Of a stretch of 60,000 bases of DNA, positions 9,721 to 22,800 are shown piece after piece. Location: positions 59,964,338-60,024,337 of the forward strand of contig NC_087064.1 in the NCBI RefSeq assembly GCF_963678635.1, in the 5' to 3' direction. Source of the DNA: Symsagittifera roscoffensis. Its lineage: Eukaryota; Xenacoelomorpha; Acoela; Convolutidae. The notes under the pieces are model-generated. The model worked only from the letters and a program-made list of their open reading frames with translations. It ran no database searches and was not told where the DNA came from. The position numbers and the translations under genes are program-made. The number at the start of each line of letters is the position of its first letter. The first letter of the stretch is position 1.

Positions 9721-12299
9721 CTTTTAGATAGACAGTTGTTCGATATTTACCTTCACACTAGCATCAAATTATGCTTATGAATGGTACAGCAGGTTTGTGT
9801 TAAAACTTTGCAAAACACATTATACTTAAAGTTTGAGGTCAAACTATTACAAAAGGCATAGTACTTTGTATCTTTCAATTCTTTTCAATTTTTTTTCAAA
9901 ATTTTGAACTTTTCTTCATCCTTCACGATTCAATTGTTACTCTCTGTTTTAAATTGGTAGTACTCATCATCATCGAATCTAGGTTGCAATTGTGTTGAAA
10001 GTTGAAAGATTGCATTCTGCTTGTACTGTTCTCGATCGGCGGAATTGCAGTGAAACCTTGCTAGCTTCTCCTTTTTCTGATTGAGAGTTTATGTTGCTTC
10101 ACGAAGAATTTTCAGTTCATAACCGGTTCAAACTTTGTTTTCAAACTTCATTACACAACTCTACTTTCTGTTTTTAACAGAAGCAGAGTATGTCGAAATT
10201 TGTGCCAAACACAAGCTAAGTATGATTATTTTTTTGTCCTACCCAAACACATATTGGTAATTTTGTGGTCCACGCAAACCCACCGCGATGAAAAGCAAGA
10301 AAACTCAATTTCTCTCTTTCATCATAATTGTAGCATAACCAACAAAATATACAACTGTACACTTTTTATTGGACTAACTAAATAAATCATTAAAGGATAG
10401 AAAACTGTAATGACTGTGAGACAACAACAAACAAATATTGTAGTTGATTTAAAAACGTTTTTGTTGGAGTAAAAAAAACAGTTTCGTCAAATTTTGGTAA
10501 GAACCAGAAGATATTTGAAATAGAATCAAAACAAAAAGAAACACAGAGGAAAGCTAATTTAAAAACCAGTTATAAAAACAGTTACATGAAACAAGATAAG
10601 TAGTTTTGTTGTGTTTCCTGTTGTAAGGCTCTGCACTAATTCATATTCATTATTTTACTAAAGAAAATTTGTCTGGAATTTTTGGATGTGAAGTTCTACT
10701 TAAGCAAAGTTAATAATGATGCGGTCTAAAATTCAAATTATTTCTTCCGAAAACTTTTCATAATTAGGAGCTCAAAAGCCTATGCAGAGAACTCTGTATA
10801 ACCGAAAAATTAAATTGGCCGAAATTATTAGGAGCGTACCATAGTAGTCTGAAAGGCTGCATTCAGCCATGAACAATCGCTCGCGTTGGTTTAAAAGAAA
10901 AGGGTACTATTAATTTTGAAACGCTATTTCATAGCCACCAACAATTGTGGGCATAAATATGCGGCGGGTCGGCTCGAAAGACGTTGTTAGCGCGTTTTGT
11001 AAAATTGAATATTAGTAAAACTTGAACTACTGCTTGTTTGCCTTTTGAAAATTGAAATTTCTACAAAAGTCACAATTAATAACAACGGTCCCTACTTGGG
11101 ACCTGAGAGGACTCCGATGGCGCTATATATGTTCGCAAATTACGTTTGTTACACTTTTACATCGGCTAGTTCTTTCATCAAAGGTTTCACTTTATTATAT
11201 CTCGTTATTTTACCTAGCGTAAGTTTACAATGCCGCCTTCAATGTAATACGGAATTTTCAGTGATTAAACAGCCTGGATATGAAAGGAATATAAACTCGT
11301 GATTTTCGGTCACTTCAAGCCTATGGCTTTCTGCAAATTCTTTTGCTTTTTCCAAATTCGAAAATTTTTTTCTAAGCCGTTAAATACCGACCATTCTATC
11401 TTAATTTGATTTTGAATATGTTGCATAACTGTTGGCGAATTTGACAATTTTTGATCTCGACAGAGAAATTAATTCGTGTTTACGCAGTGTTAGCATATCT
11501 TTTTCAGCGTCATGCAAAAGCGGACTCCTTGTATATCAAGTCAATTAAACGTTTTTAAAAGATTGTAAAATTATAATTGTTTTAAAGCAGAAAATTGATT
11601 TTTTTCACGATTCTCAAATTTTTGGACTATTAAAACTTTTTTATAATTAAATTTGATTCTCTAGAAACTTTGATTACTCTAGGGATTGATCTTTTTTCTT
11701 ACTTACTATGTAGATTATTCGAATAAATGCCTCTTTTCCAAGGACACATCAAACTCAAAAGATGTTTCTGTTTATTTTAAAAAAATATAACTTCTGAAAA
11801 AATTGAAATAACGTGTGATAGTTTTGGTACAAGAGTTATGTTCTGACCAAGATGTACATAAGGATATGAATTACTTAGATATGGATAACTTTTGCTTCTT
11901 ATGTTAGTAATAGGTACTACTATATCTTGATATTTTTAAATTTCTATCATAGAACTTCAAAGATTGAGTCCGACCTTGGCTGAAACCCAGGCTTTAATTT
12001 TTCCCGAATAGTCACAACAGTTTTTGATCTGTTAAGCTGTAGAGGATAATTTTACAAAATTATCCATAACTGTTAAAACAAATAAGAGAACAAGTTGCTC
12101 CATTGTCAAGAAATAACTGGATTTCAGACTGTTATTTTCATTTTTATCTCAGACGGGATGATGGTATAAGTTAATATACTACTGTATCTTTGGTTCAGCC
12201 GGAGACCGTTCTAGTTTAAGTCAAAACATTCAAAAGCATCATTGGCGTAGTCTCCTGGACTGTCATCATCACTTAAAATTTGGATCTGGTAAGGTGAAT
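9721..12299. other. No gene seen; AT-rich, between repeat copy A and gag remnant
   Basis: Low-complexity AT-rich DNA. It may be the decayed 3' interior of a minus-strand retroelement, but no reverse transcriptase, RNase H or integrase motif could be recognised on either strand. Confidence 0.4.
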
Positions 12300-13271
12300 G
12301 ATATTCGTTATTTCGATTGAAAGGTTTTTTCACTGTATAAACTGTTCCGCGATTGAGAAATTTTGTGGTAATTTGACATATGCTTAAATTCTTTCTGGGG
12401 GTTTATCTCGTTAAAATTGTTGACTACTTTTGACCTACTCCTGTAGTTATGATAATTGTTATCTGCATTCTTTCTCATTTGAAATGATGCAAAGTTTTTA
12501 TCCTGTTGATCTTTATGCATAAGGCAATAGCTTTTTGTTTGGCCTAACACGCGACACCAGCTGCAAATCGTTTGGTTGCTTTTTTTTTATTTTCTTTTGC
12601 AATAAAAGCTGCATTTAATTTATGATCCTTCGTTAGTCCTGTTAACTCTTTAAGTCGATTCCTTCATTCCTCTTTTTTTTTCAATTTTATTATCAACACT
12701 ACTTGAATATGTTCCAGTAAACTCACTACTCACTGCAAAACTCAAGGTTTTGGTAGCTATATGATCGCTTAGCTTTTGCCGAGTTGCAGGTGGATTCTCA
12801 ACTAAGAATTGGTGTGCTTTTTGTTTTAAGCTGGCGAGCTTAAGACTCACACAAAGAATTCCATTTTCTTTGGTGTTCTCTGATCATCATTAAAAGTCAA
12901 ATTTCTCCACCAACAACCTACTGCAGTATTTTATCTATGTATTTAATTTTTGATAAACTCGCCAGATTGTCCTTCTATGTTTTCTTTGTCTATTCGTCAT
13001 CTATGTTTATCCTTATCATCAGTGAAGCTATTTATAAACTGAACTGTTAGATTGCTCCAAGGTAAACCTGCTGCTAATTCTCTGTACCATTGAGTGGCTG
13101 GACCTCTCAAACTTGAAAGGAACATATTTTTTTTGTCTGTTATCATGTGCGTTTTCATCGTCGCCTGGTCGGTACTATATACTAAGAAAATCTTTTGCAT
13201 CTTCATTTGGGTCTAAGCCTATAGATTTGTTAAATTCTAAATCTAGGTATGCGACTAAATTTGCCATTTTA
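12300..13271 (-). pseudogene. Decayed retrotransposon gag
   Basis: Read on the minus strand from about 13271. An ATG opens with MANLVAYLDLEF, a capsid-like stretch follows after a frame change (MFLSSLRGPATQWYREL, then LPWSNLTVQFINSF, around 13120-13010), then FLVENPPATRQKLSDHIATK (around 12800) in another frame, and finally a CCHC-type zinc knuckle at 12565-12524. In that knuckle (CSWCRVLGQTKSYC) the histidine is replaced by glutamine. Such capsid plus knuckle order is typical of LTR-retrotransposon Gag. Several frameshifts and stops show it is dead. The superfamily was not resolved. Confidence 0.7.
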
Positions 13272-13854
13272 ATTTAATTTACGTAGATTTTGGCTTTTAC
13301 TATATAAGAATTCAGATTGTTTGTGTACCAAAAAATTTTGAGCATTAAAAAAATTTGTTTTGGTGAGATTAATTGTCATTGATGAATAAGTATTTTGGTT
13401 GGATATATTAACAGTGCTATGAAGACGGGCAGTTTTTTTCTTTATTTTCTTTAAAAGAAATTATTTCTGGAATTTTGCTGCGGGAATTTATGGTTAATTC
13501 GTGATACTTTTTGATTGGATGATTGGACAAAATGTTGACTTCATCATTTTGGATGTTGGTGATATGCCATACATTTTTGTTGGGTTTATTTCTAGCTTTA
13601 ATTTTAAAAAAATTATTGCTGTGTTGTTCTGATCAAAACTCGGCATAAAATTACAGAGCATTTCTTAAATGTAAGCACTTCTTAGATAAGCATAAAAACT
13701 TATATAAGAAATTAATTCTTCGAAGAAATTGATTCCTGAAGCTTAATCAGTTTCTAACTAAATTTTTTTTGGTTGTTTAGATCTTGCTATGGAAAAAATT
13801 GGTTTCTAATAACAAGAATAAAAGTTTTCTTTTTAATTGGGTATTAGGATGATA

Positions 13855-14112
13855 TCAAAAAGCAATTAAAAAGGAAGGATTTACTCGTTGTTGCTGTGTT
13901 TGAATTATATTAGTTGGTATTTTTAGTTGCTGGAAAATTGTGTCTATTTCTGGAGTATATCGACAAAAAACAACGTTTAAGTCATGTTTTTTGTCGTCAG
14001 AGTGTTTTGCTAATAAATTTACTAATGCGATCCTTTTCAGTGTTAGTGATATACTATATAATGTTAGAGACTTTCTTTCTAAATTGTCCCATATTTTTTT
14101 GTGCTGCGTCAA
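13855..14112 (-). other. Unidentified 85-codon open frame upstream of the gag remnant
   Basis: Minus-strand frame of ordinary-looking composition (motifs WDNLERKSLTLYSISLTLKR and YTPEIDTIFQQLKIP). It lies upstream of gag in gag orientation, inside the same repeat-bracketed block. It might be a leftover of an element protein; there is no recognised domain. Confidence 0.2.
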
Positions 14113-14299
14113 TTTTCAACTGTGTTCACATTAACTTTTGACAGTAATTATTTTTGTTTTGTTTGAGAGAAATTATTGTTTGATTAGCATGTAGTCGGGT
14201 ATTGAAAGCTTCCTGGAGTTTATTGGTTATTATCAAAATTTAACGATAATGAATTGACAAATTTTTTTTTTCGATTTTTTTGAAATATCAATTTTTTGT

Positions 14300-15540
14300 G
14301 TCCTGAACCCTTTAGCTGAAACTTAAAACTTTGTTTTTGTGAACTCTAAATTTAGCTTTTTTTTGGCTGAGATAGTAATTTATACAGTGTTCAAGGTTGT
14401 TACTGGCTAAAAATCCTAACTTTTTTTGGTCAAAACTTTGATTTTTTTTTGGACTGAGACAATTTTCTGAAACCTGAAACAATAGCTGCTGAGTTTGGGC
14501 GTTTATTTTAAAAATTGTCCGAAGTCTTTAGTATACTATGCTTCTCCTTATCATGCAAGAAAATCTGAGAACTAATTTCTTGATATCTTAAGCCTAGTTT
14601 TTGAAAACTAAAACCAAAAACTCTAAAATCTCGCAAACTAAGTACATTAAAAAAGTTGGTTTTTGGAAGCTGGTCTAGTCTAAGATAGATCTATGAACTA
14701 ATTTTGAACATAAGAACCATATATTTTCTTACGGAAACCGAAATGAAACTTTGGGACTGAAATGTTTGGGACTGAAACTTAGATTTATGTAACTGAAACT
14801 ATGGTTTGATCACTTGGTTTTAGAATTTTGAAAATAAAAATCTAGTTTGATCTCTAACACACATCTATTCCAGAAAAAAATTGCCCCAAAAATTTTTAAA
14901 AAAAATTTGGTTGAAACTATTAGTTTGAGTGCTCATACGAACAATTTCTGGATTTTTTTTTAGTTTAAAAAATGGTCAGTGGAATCAAGTTTCCTATTAT
15001 CTACATGTACTTCCTAAAATCTTAATTTGAACCGCAAGTTTCTATTGCCTGAAACCAAAAACACCAATTCTGAAAAATATGCTTCAGCCCTAGGAACGAA
15101 AACTCAAAAATGGTTTGGTGGGTTTTAATACCGTTAGTTTTCTCTAAAAGGTCAAAGTGATCTGAAACCTATGTTCTTAAACCTGAAACTAAGAGAAACT
15201 TACCTGAAACCTGAAACTTGTTTTGAGAACTCAAACTAAAAAAAATAATACCAGGTTTTTGGCTTAAGGTCTCTGAATTTGGGTTTTACTAGTTAAAATT
15301 TGGCTGTTTCACCCGAATACGTTAAAAAAAAGTTTTTTGACCGGTAGCTATAAAGATTTTAACTGGAATTCAGAACCTTTAAATGAAACCTAGACTGAAA
15401 CTTGAAATTTTTGTGGGTGAAAAATTTCTAGAGCTTAAGTTATCATATGCAACCTGTTTTATCGATTGAAACAAGATGTGTTAGTGTTTTAGTGTTGATT
15501 TTTGTCGTAAAACCTAATATTCTGATGCTGAAACTAAAAT
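14300..15540. repeat. Field of dispersed TGAAAC motifs
   Basis: The hexamer TGAAAC occurs about 16 times in 1.25 kb (for example at about 14320, 14472, 14479, 14747, 14774, 14795, 14911, 15050, 15162, 15183, 15205, 15212, 15386, 15396, 15468 and 15530), nearly all on the plus strand and often as CTGAAACC or CTGAAACT. That is far above chance for a 6-mer. It looks like a strongly decayed short tandem repeat. No gene is seen here. Confidence 0.55.
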
Positions 15541-16149
15541 TTGGGATTTTGTGCTACATGGTTGACTTTTAAAGTTGGTTCAAGCGTGTTATTTTTTTGT
15601 TGTTTTGTTTTTTATTCAAAAGATGTCTTTATTGTGGGTTGAGATCAAAAAAAAGTATAAGGAAAATTGAGGATGAGCCGCGACAAATGATGAGGAATTG
15701 GAAAAAATAGTGACAAAAAAGAATGGTTGGATTTGAATGTGATGATGAAATCGATTTATCATAGAGTTTAGGGTACTCTTAGATTGCATATAAAATCACT
15801 TTAGCCCTTTAAAATTAACGAAGATAATTAAAAAGTTTTAAAATAATTTAGATGAAAAATAATTTTAGACAGAGAATGTTTCGTTTGGAATTAATTATGA
15901 CATTAGAAACATAGTAATTTTCTTGAGCTAGTGTCAGAAAGAGAGCCGTGTAATTTAACTCGAGCCAGAATTTAATCATGGGTGACTGATGAGCGTGACG
16001 AAAGTTTATCACCTGAGTTCGTCACCTAATATGTTTTCCAGCCTAAAAAGTCTTATTTTTACTTTTTTATTTTTACTGAATTCGTTTTGTTTGCTCCAAA
16101 GTGTAAACTCTTAAGTGTCGCACCAGTTTTAGCAATTGGGAGAAGATCT

Positions 16150-18066
16150 TTCGTTGAGCCACTTTTGCCAATTTAATGATTTATCCCAAATTATTATTTT
16201 CATCTAAGATCGTCAAACGTATTGACAAAGGTTATAGTAGAAACAATATTTGGAAAAGAGTATGAATTTATTTAGCAAATCGTTAATCTTATATCTATTA
16301 AAAACTAATGAACAACTCTCTTTAGTACCAGTCGGAATGGGGCCAATACGTAGTTCTTACATTTTAACTATCACTTCATTTGGCTAAAGTCGGCGTCTAG
16401 ATTGCGGATTGACTTTTGCAGCTATTGTCGCTCACAGTGTTGCGTCATCAGTTCTTTTAGATTAGTTCTTCTAGATGTTGCTGCTTTTTGTCCCGGAACT
16501 TACAAATAATCTAATATTTTATCTTAAAAATTTTGAAAAAAAAAGAAAAAAAATAACTTATTCTAGAAAAAATTAACTTGACTGAGCTAGTGGAAATGAG
16601 AGTGGGGTAAAAAAAACTATGAATAGTTCAGACCGGTCTAATTTTAGTTCATGAAAGCTTCGAAGTACACTTGTCTAATTTTATCTTCAAAGAATTCATT
16701 TCATCGGATATCTGGTACATCGTCCAGTCTTTGGAAAGTTTCCAGTAGTCTCATTTTTGTATTTCTTACATATTAAAAAGCTTTATTCATTCAGTCTTTG
16801 ATTTGCAGGGTTTTGTTTCTTTGTGTTTTTGTTAGGCAGCAAAGGACCGGGTGCTTATCGCTTTATTGTCTGTGTTTCAATGCAGGACATTTTAGCCGGT
16901 CGGCTTGTATAGCGACACTTTATTATTTTCATCTAAGATCGTCAAACGTATTGACAAAGGTTATAGTAGAAACAATATTTGGAAAAGAGTATGAATTTAT
17001 TTAGCAAATCGTTAATCTTATATCTATTAAAAACTAATGAACAACTCTCTTTAGTACCAGTCGGAATGGGGCCAATACGTAGTTCTTACATTTTAACTAT
17101 CACTTCATTTGGCTAAAGTCGGCGTCTAGATTGCGGATTGACTTTTGCAGCTATTGTCGCTCACAGTGTTGCGTCATCAGTTCTTTTAGATTAGTTCTTC
17201 TAGATTAGTTCTTCTTCTGATTTATTTAGCAAATCGTTAATCTTATATCTATTAAAAACTAATGAACAACTCTCTTTAGTACCAGTCGGAATGGGGCCAA
17301 TACGTAGTTCTTACATTTTAACTATCACTTCATTTGGCTAAAGTCGGCGTCTAGATTGCGGATTGACTTTTGCAGCTATTGTCGCTCACAGTGTTGCGTC
17401 ATCAGTTCTTTTAGATTAGTTCTTCTAGATGTTGCTGCTTTTTGTCCCGGAACTTACAAATAATCTAATATTTTATCTTAAAAATTTTGAAAAAAAAAGA
17501 AAAAAAATAACTTATTCTAGAAAAAATTAACTTGACTGAGCTAGTGGAAATGAGAGTGGGGTAAAAAAAACTATGAATAGTTCAGACCGGTCTAATTTTA
17601 GTTCATGAAAGCTTCGAAGTACACTTGTCTAATTTTATCTTCAAAGAATTCATTTCATCGGATATCTGGTACATCGTCCAGTCTTTGGAAAGTTTCCAGT
17701 AGTCTCATTTTTGTATTTCTTACATATTAAAAAGCTTTATTCATTCAGTCTTTGATTTGCAGGGTTTTGTTTCTTTGTGTTTTTGTTAGGCAGCAAAGGA
17801 CCGGGTGCTTATCGCTTTATTGTCTGTGTTTCAATGCAGGACATTTTAGCCGGTCGGCTTGTATAGCGACACTTTTTTTGTTATCCGACAAAATCGTCCG
17901 TGAAAAAATATTGAATATTTTAAAAGGAGTCCAATCTTGAAAGAATGAAAAATTTTGGACTAGTATTTGAAGGGTTGACAAATTTAAAGTGCAAACGAGT
18001 CCACTCTTAGCTTAAAAAACAATTAAAACAATAGTCTTTTATGTTTGTGTAGCATTTGAAATACTA
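16150..18066. repeat. Long direct repeat copies B, C and D (tandem, one truncated)
   Basis: Second location of the repeat seen at 8705-9720. Copy B spans about 16150-16919. Copy C starts at 16920 with the TATTATTTTCATCTAAGATC box (seen in B at about 16191) and breaks off near 17212. Copy D restarts at about 17219, at the point corresponding to 16266, and runs through to 18066. B, C and D are almost identical to each other but clearly diverged from copy A, so the local tandem duplication is recent. The duplicated open frames at 16798 and 17752 are products of this repeat, not genes. Confidence 0.75.
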
Positions 18067-18529
18067 CAATTACAACAACAAATTTAACAGCTTGATCGTA
18101 ATCACAATCAGTTTTTGTCAATGGACATATTTCACAGATGCAGAATAGCTTCATTACTTTTTCTTGATTACAGGGATGCTTTATCCCAGACATCAACCTT
18201 GAATATGCAAAGAAAGAAGAATTATCAAGTATTTTGATTTCTTTCGCGGTGTATTATAGTGGTCTAATGTTTAACTTCGCAACTGGGACAAAACAATTGT
18301 TAATTGAGATCCAGTCAATTTTTTGATGCGTTCCCAAACAATTGATATGGATTTGTTTGCCTTTCAAACGCTTTTTTGATGACGTAAAACTTGAAAAAAT
18401 TCAGGACAACGCTATATGAATAGCTACTGGGTCAAAGATTCTATTTAGTTGAAAATTTACTGAAAGTCGTTAGGCTGACCAAAAGTCTTGACCTTAGGTT
18501 GACCTATGTGATAGGTTGACCAGAAGTCG

Positions 18530-18885
18530 CTATCTTAGAACTTTTCTTATAAGAACTTTACAGCTTCTCACAAAATTAGGCTCTAAGATTGTTTCAAGAT
18601 AGAGACTTTTTCGTAAAAGAAAGTTTTAAAATATGAACTTTCCTACGATTTTTTTTTTCAAATGTTCATTTTGAAAAAAATTTCTTATAACCAGTTTCAA
18701 AGTCCCCCACTTTCGCAGAGTACACTAACGGAAACTCATGGGCCAAACGGCTCGTTTCACTACATGAGTTTACTGTAAAACCCAAAAAATGATATCTTAG
18801 AACTTTTCTTATTAGAAAGTTATAAGGTACCGGAATTTTCCTACAAATCTTATAAGCAGTTCTAAGATAGGGGATTTTTCTTGAA
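18530..18885. mobile_element. Small inverted-repeat (MITE-like) sequence
   Basis: The motif TATCTTAGAACTTTTCTTAT occurs at about 18532 and again at about 18793. Its approximate complement (CTTATAAGCAGTTCTAAGAT) lies at 18849, and a further inverted pair (GGAAACTCATG and CATGAGTTTACTG) lies at 18731-18775. No coding sequence. The exact ends are unclear. Confidence 0.45.
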
Positions 18886-19163
18886 GGATGGTCAACCCAG
18901 GAGGGTCAGCTCGGTGAACTTCTAAGTTTTGTAGCTTTTTCTGTTTTTGGCGCTCTTTTGCCTGCTGTGACATCTGTTTTTTTACAAGTTTTGTCATTTT
19001 TCATTCATGAGACACATGTCTGGAGTATTTATTTAGCCGGCCTAGTTGTGATGAATTTTAAGTTCATCTTACATCCATTTATTGTTTAGCTTAAGTTGTA
19101 AGAGGTGAAAAACTTGTTCACAAAAATTTTTAACAGCAATTGCAAGCTGCCATACAATCTCAA

Positions 19164-19690
19164 ATAAAACAACTCGTATCAGGGCTAAGCCCCCAATATT
19201 CCGACTGCATTTTAATTTTTTTGGTAAGGTCAATTTAAAATAAATGATGAAATTGTCATAAAAAAACTGAAAGAAAAAAATCCAAAAACTTTTTTTTGAA
19301 ATTGAACTCCCCCCCCCCCCCCCCCCTTAGTACAAAGTGATATTTTTTGCATATCGTAAAATATTAAATAGACCAACTAGCACGCCTTAATTCTAGTTGG
19401 AACGTCTTCTAAATGAGATTAGGTCTCTGCTTACGCATTAATATCGCGAATATATCGCGCGTTATTTGGCCCATATCGCCCCAATTGCCAATTTTTAAGT
19501 TTGGCAATATTTATAAGCATTTTTTAGTTTTGCCTTCAGGGCAACAATAGCTTTCGTATGATGCAGAAAATTGTAAGAGCTGCGAGTTAAAAATTCCAGT
19601 TATGTCTGGAGAAAAAATAATCACTCCGAGTATAATTATTCCGTCATTTTCTTCGAAAATAGTCGGAACAAATATAACAAAGACTAAAAC
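19164..19690. mobile_element. Half copy of the foldback element family
   Basis: Begins with the end hairpin (CTCGTATCAGGGCTAAGCCC), continues through a run of 18 C (19309-19326) and a TACAAAGTGATA box, then the TCGCGAATATATCGCGCGTT region. It ends at the AGTCGGAACA box near 19660. This matches the left arm of the element at 1-436 but has no second arm. Confidence 0.65.
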
Positions 19691-19874
19691 ACACGCGTCA
19701 TAAATCAAAGCGGGGAGTTTGTTGGGTAAGACTTTTAAATAGACTACCAATCGAGCATTGGGGATGAAATCTTTCAGCAGACCGATGTAATTTGAGTGAT
19801 TCATAATTGATTGAAAGACGAAAAGTAAGGCTTATCAGTTAAGCTATCCAAAGTCAAGACAAATATTTATCGAA

Positions 19875-22800
19875 ATTTTAACAAAATTCTTTCTTTTCTA
19901 GAAACAAAGAAGACTGCCCGTATCATGGCAAAGCCTTGAATATTCCGACTGTCTTTTGAGTTCTATGGAGCAGTGTTCAAACAAGAATCATGAATTTACA
20001 AAACGATAATTTTTTTGAGATTTTTTAAAAACCGTCCTCCTATGCGCCATATAAAGTACAAAGTGATAGATTTCATTCCTGGTAACATATCAATTATTTC
20101 AAACAGCCCGCTTCAACCAATTTGGAAAGATTGTAAGAGCGATTGAATTTCCGCTTATGCGTTAATTGCGCCAAGTATATCGCACACTCATTGTCCCAAA
20201 TTGACCATATTTTCAATCCTTAAACCCTCGTAATTGTACGAAAATTGATCACAGATAAAATTTCTTTTTAAAATTGAGCTCAAGACAACAAAAAAAATTT
20301 CGTTTGACAAAAAATTATTTTGTGATTACTTCTTAGATAAAAAGTCAGTTTTAACAAAGTTCTTTCTTTTCTAGAAACAATGAAGACTGCTCGTATCAGG
20401 GCAAAGCCTTGAATATTCCGACGGTCTTTTGATTTCTATGGAGCAGTGTTCAAACAAGAATCATGAATTTACAAAACGATAATGTTTTTGAGATTTTTAA
20501 AAAATTTTCCTCCTATAAGCCATATAAAGTACAAAGTGATAGATTTCATTCCTGGTAACATATCAATTATTTCAAACAGCCCGCTTCAACCAATTTGGAA
20601 AAAATGTAAGAGCGATTGAATTTCCGCTTATGCGTCAATTGCTCCAAGTATATCGCCCACTCATTGTCCCATATTGACCACCTTTTCAATCCTTAAACCC
20701 TCGTAACTGTACGAAAATTGATCACAGATGAAATATCTTTTTCAAATTGAGCGCAAGACAACAAAAAAAACTTCGGTAGATAAAAAATTATTTTGTCAAT
20801 ACTTCTTAGATAAAAAGTCAGTTTTAACAAAGTTCTTTCTTTTCTAGAAACAATGAAGACTGCTCGTATCAGGGCAAAGCCTTGAATATTCCGACGGTCT
20901 TTTGATTTCTATGGAGCAGTGTTCAAACAAGAATCATGAATTTACAAAACGATAATGTTTTTGAGAGTTTTAAAAAATTTTCCTCCTATGCGCCATATAA
21001 AGTACAAAGTGATAGACTTCATTCCTGGTAACATATCAATTATTTCAAACAGCCCGCTTCAACCAATTTGGAAAGATTGTAAGAGCGATTGAATTTCCGC
21101 TTATGCGTTAATTGCGCCAAGTATATCGCACACTCATTGTCCCAAATTGACCATATTTTCAATCCTTAAACCCTCGTAACTGTACGAAAATTGATCACAG
21201 ATAAAATTTCTTTTTAAAATTGAGCTCAAGGCAACAAAAAAAATTTCGGTTGACAAAAAATTATTTTGTCATTACTTCTTAGATAAAAAGTCAGTTTTAA
21301 CAAAGTTCTTTCTTTTCTAGAAACAATGAAGACTGCTCATATCAGGGCAAAGCCTTGAATATTCCGACGGTCTTTTGATTTCTATGGAGCAGTGTTCAAA
21401 CAAGAATCATGAATTTACAAAACGATAATGTTTTTGAGATTTTTAAAAAATTTTCCTCCTATGCGCCATATAAAGTACAAAGTGATAGATTTCATTCCTG
21501 GTAACATATCAATTATTTCAAACAGCCCGCTTCAACCAATTTGGAAAAAATGTAAGAGCGATTGAATTTCCGCTTATGCGTCAATTGCTCCAAGTATATT
21601 GCCCACTCATTGTCCCATATTGACCACCTTTTCAATCCTTAAACCCTCGTAACTGTACGAAAATTGATCACAGATGAAATATCTTTTTCAAATTGAGCTC
21701 AAGACAACAAAAAAAACTTCGGTAGATAAAAAATTATTTTGTCAATACTTCTTAGATAAAAAGTCAATTTTAACAAAGTTCTTTCTTTTCTAGAAACAAA
21801 GAAGACTGCTTGTATCAGGGCAAAGCCTTGAATATTCCGACGGTCTTTTGAGGTCTATAGAGCAGTGTTCAAACAAGAATCATGAATTTACGAAACGATA
21901 ATGTTGTTGAGATTTTTTAAAAACTGTCCTCCTATGCGCCATATAAAGTACAAAAAGATATATTTCATTCCTGGTAATATATCAATTCTTTCAAACAGCC
22001 CGCTTCAACCAATTTGGAAAGATTGTAAGAGCGATTGAATTTCCGCTGATGCGTTAATTGCGCCAAGTATATCGCACACTCATTGTACCAAATTGACCAC
22101 ATTTTCAATCCTTAAACCCTCGTAACTGTACGAAAATTGATCACAGATGAAATATCTTTTTAAAATTGAGCTCAAGACAACAAAAAAGTTTTCGGTTGAT
22201 AAAAAATAATTTTGTCAATACTTCTTAGATAAAAAGTCAATTTTAACAAAGTTTTTTCTTTTCTAGAAACAAAGAAGACTGCTCGAATCAGGGCAAAGCC
22301 TTGAATAATCCGACGGTCTTTTGAGCTCTATGAAGCAGTGTTCAAACAAGAATCATGAATTTACAAAACGATAATGTTTTTGAGATTTTTTAAAAATTTT
22401 CCTCCTATGCGCCATATAAAGTACAAAAAGATATATTTCATTCCTGGTAATATATCAATTCTTTCAAACAGCCCGCTTCAACCAATTTGGAAAGATTGTA
22501 AGAGCGATTGAATTTCCGCTTATGCGTTAATTGCGCCAAGTATATCGCACTCTCATTGTATCAAATTGACCACATTTTCAATCCTTAAACCCTCGTAACT
22601 GTACGAAAATTGATCAAAGATGAAATATCTTTTTAAAATTGAGCTCAAGACAACAAAAAAGTTTCCGGTTGATAAAAAATAATTTTGTCATTACTTCTTA
22701 GATAAAAAGTCAGTTTTAACAAAGTTCTTTCTTTTCTAGAAACAAAGAAGACTGCTCGAATCAGGGCAAAGCCTTGAATATTTCGACGGTCTTTTGAGGT

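Noticed and set aside
16798-17004. Frame with CLCFNAGHFSRSAC, slightly like a zinc knuckle
   Set aside because: Cysteine/histidine spacing is wrong and the sequence belongs to the LTR-like repeat; the copy at 17752 is a duplicate and the copy at 9.45 kb does not keep the cysteines.
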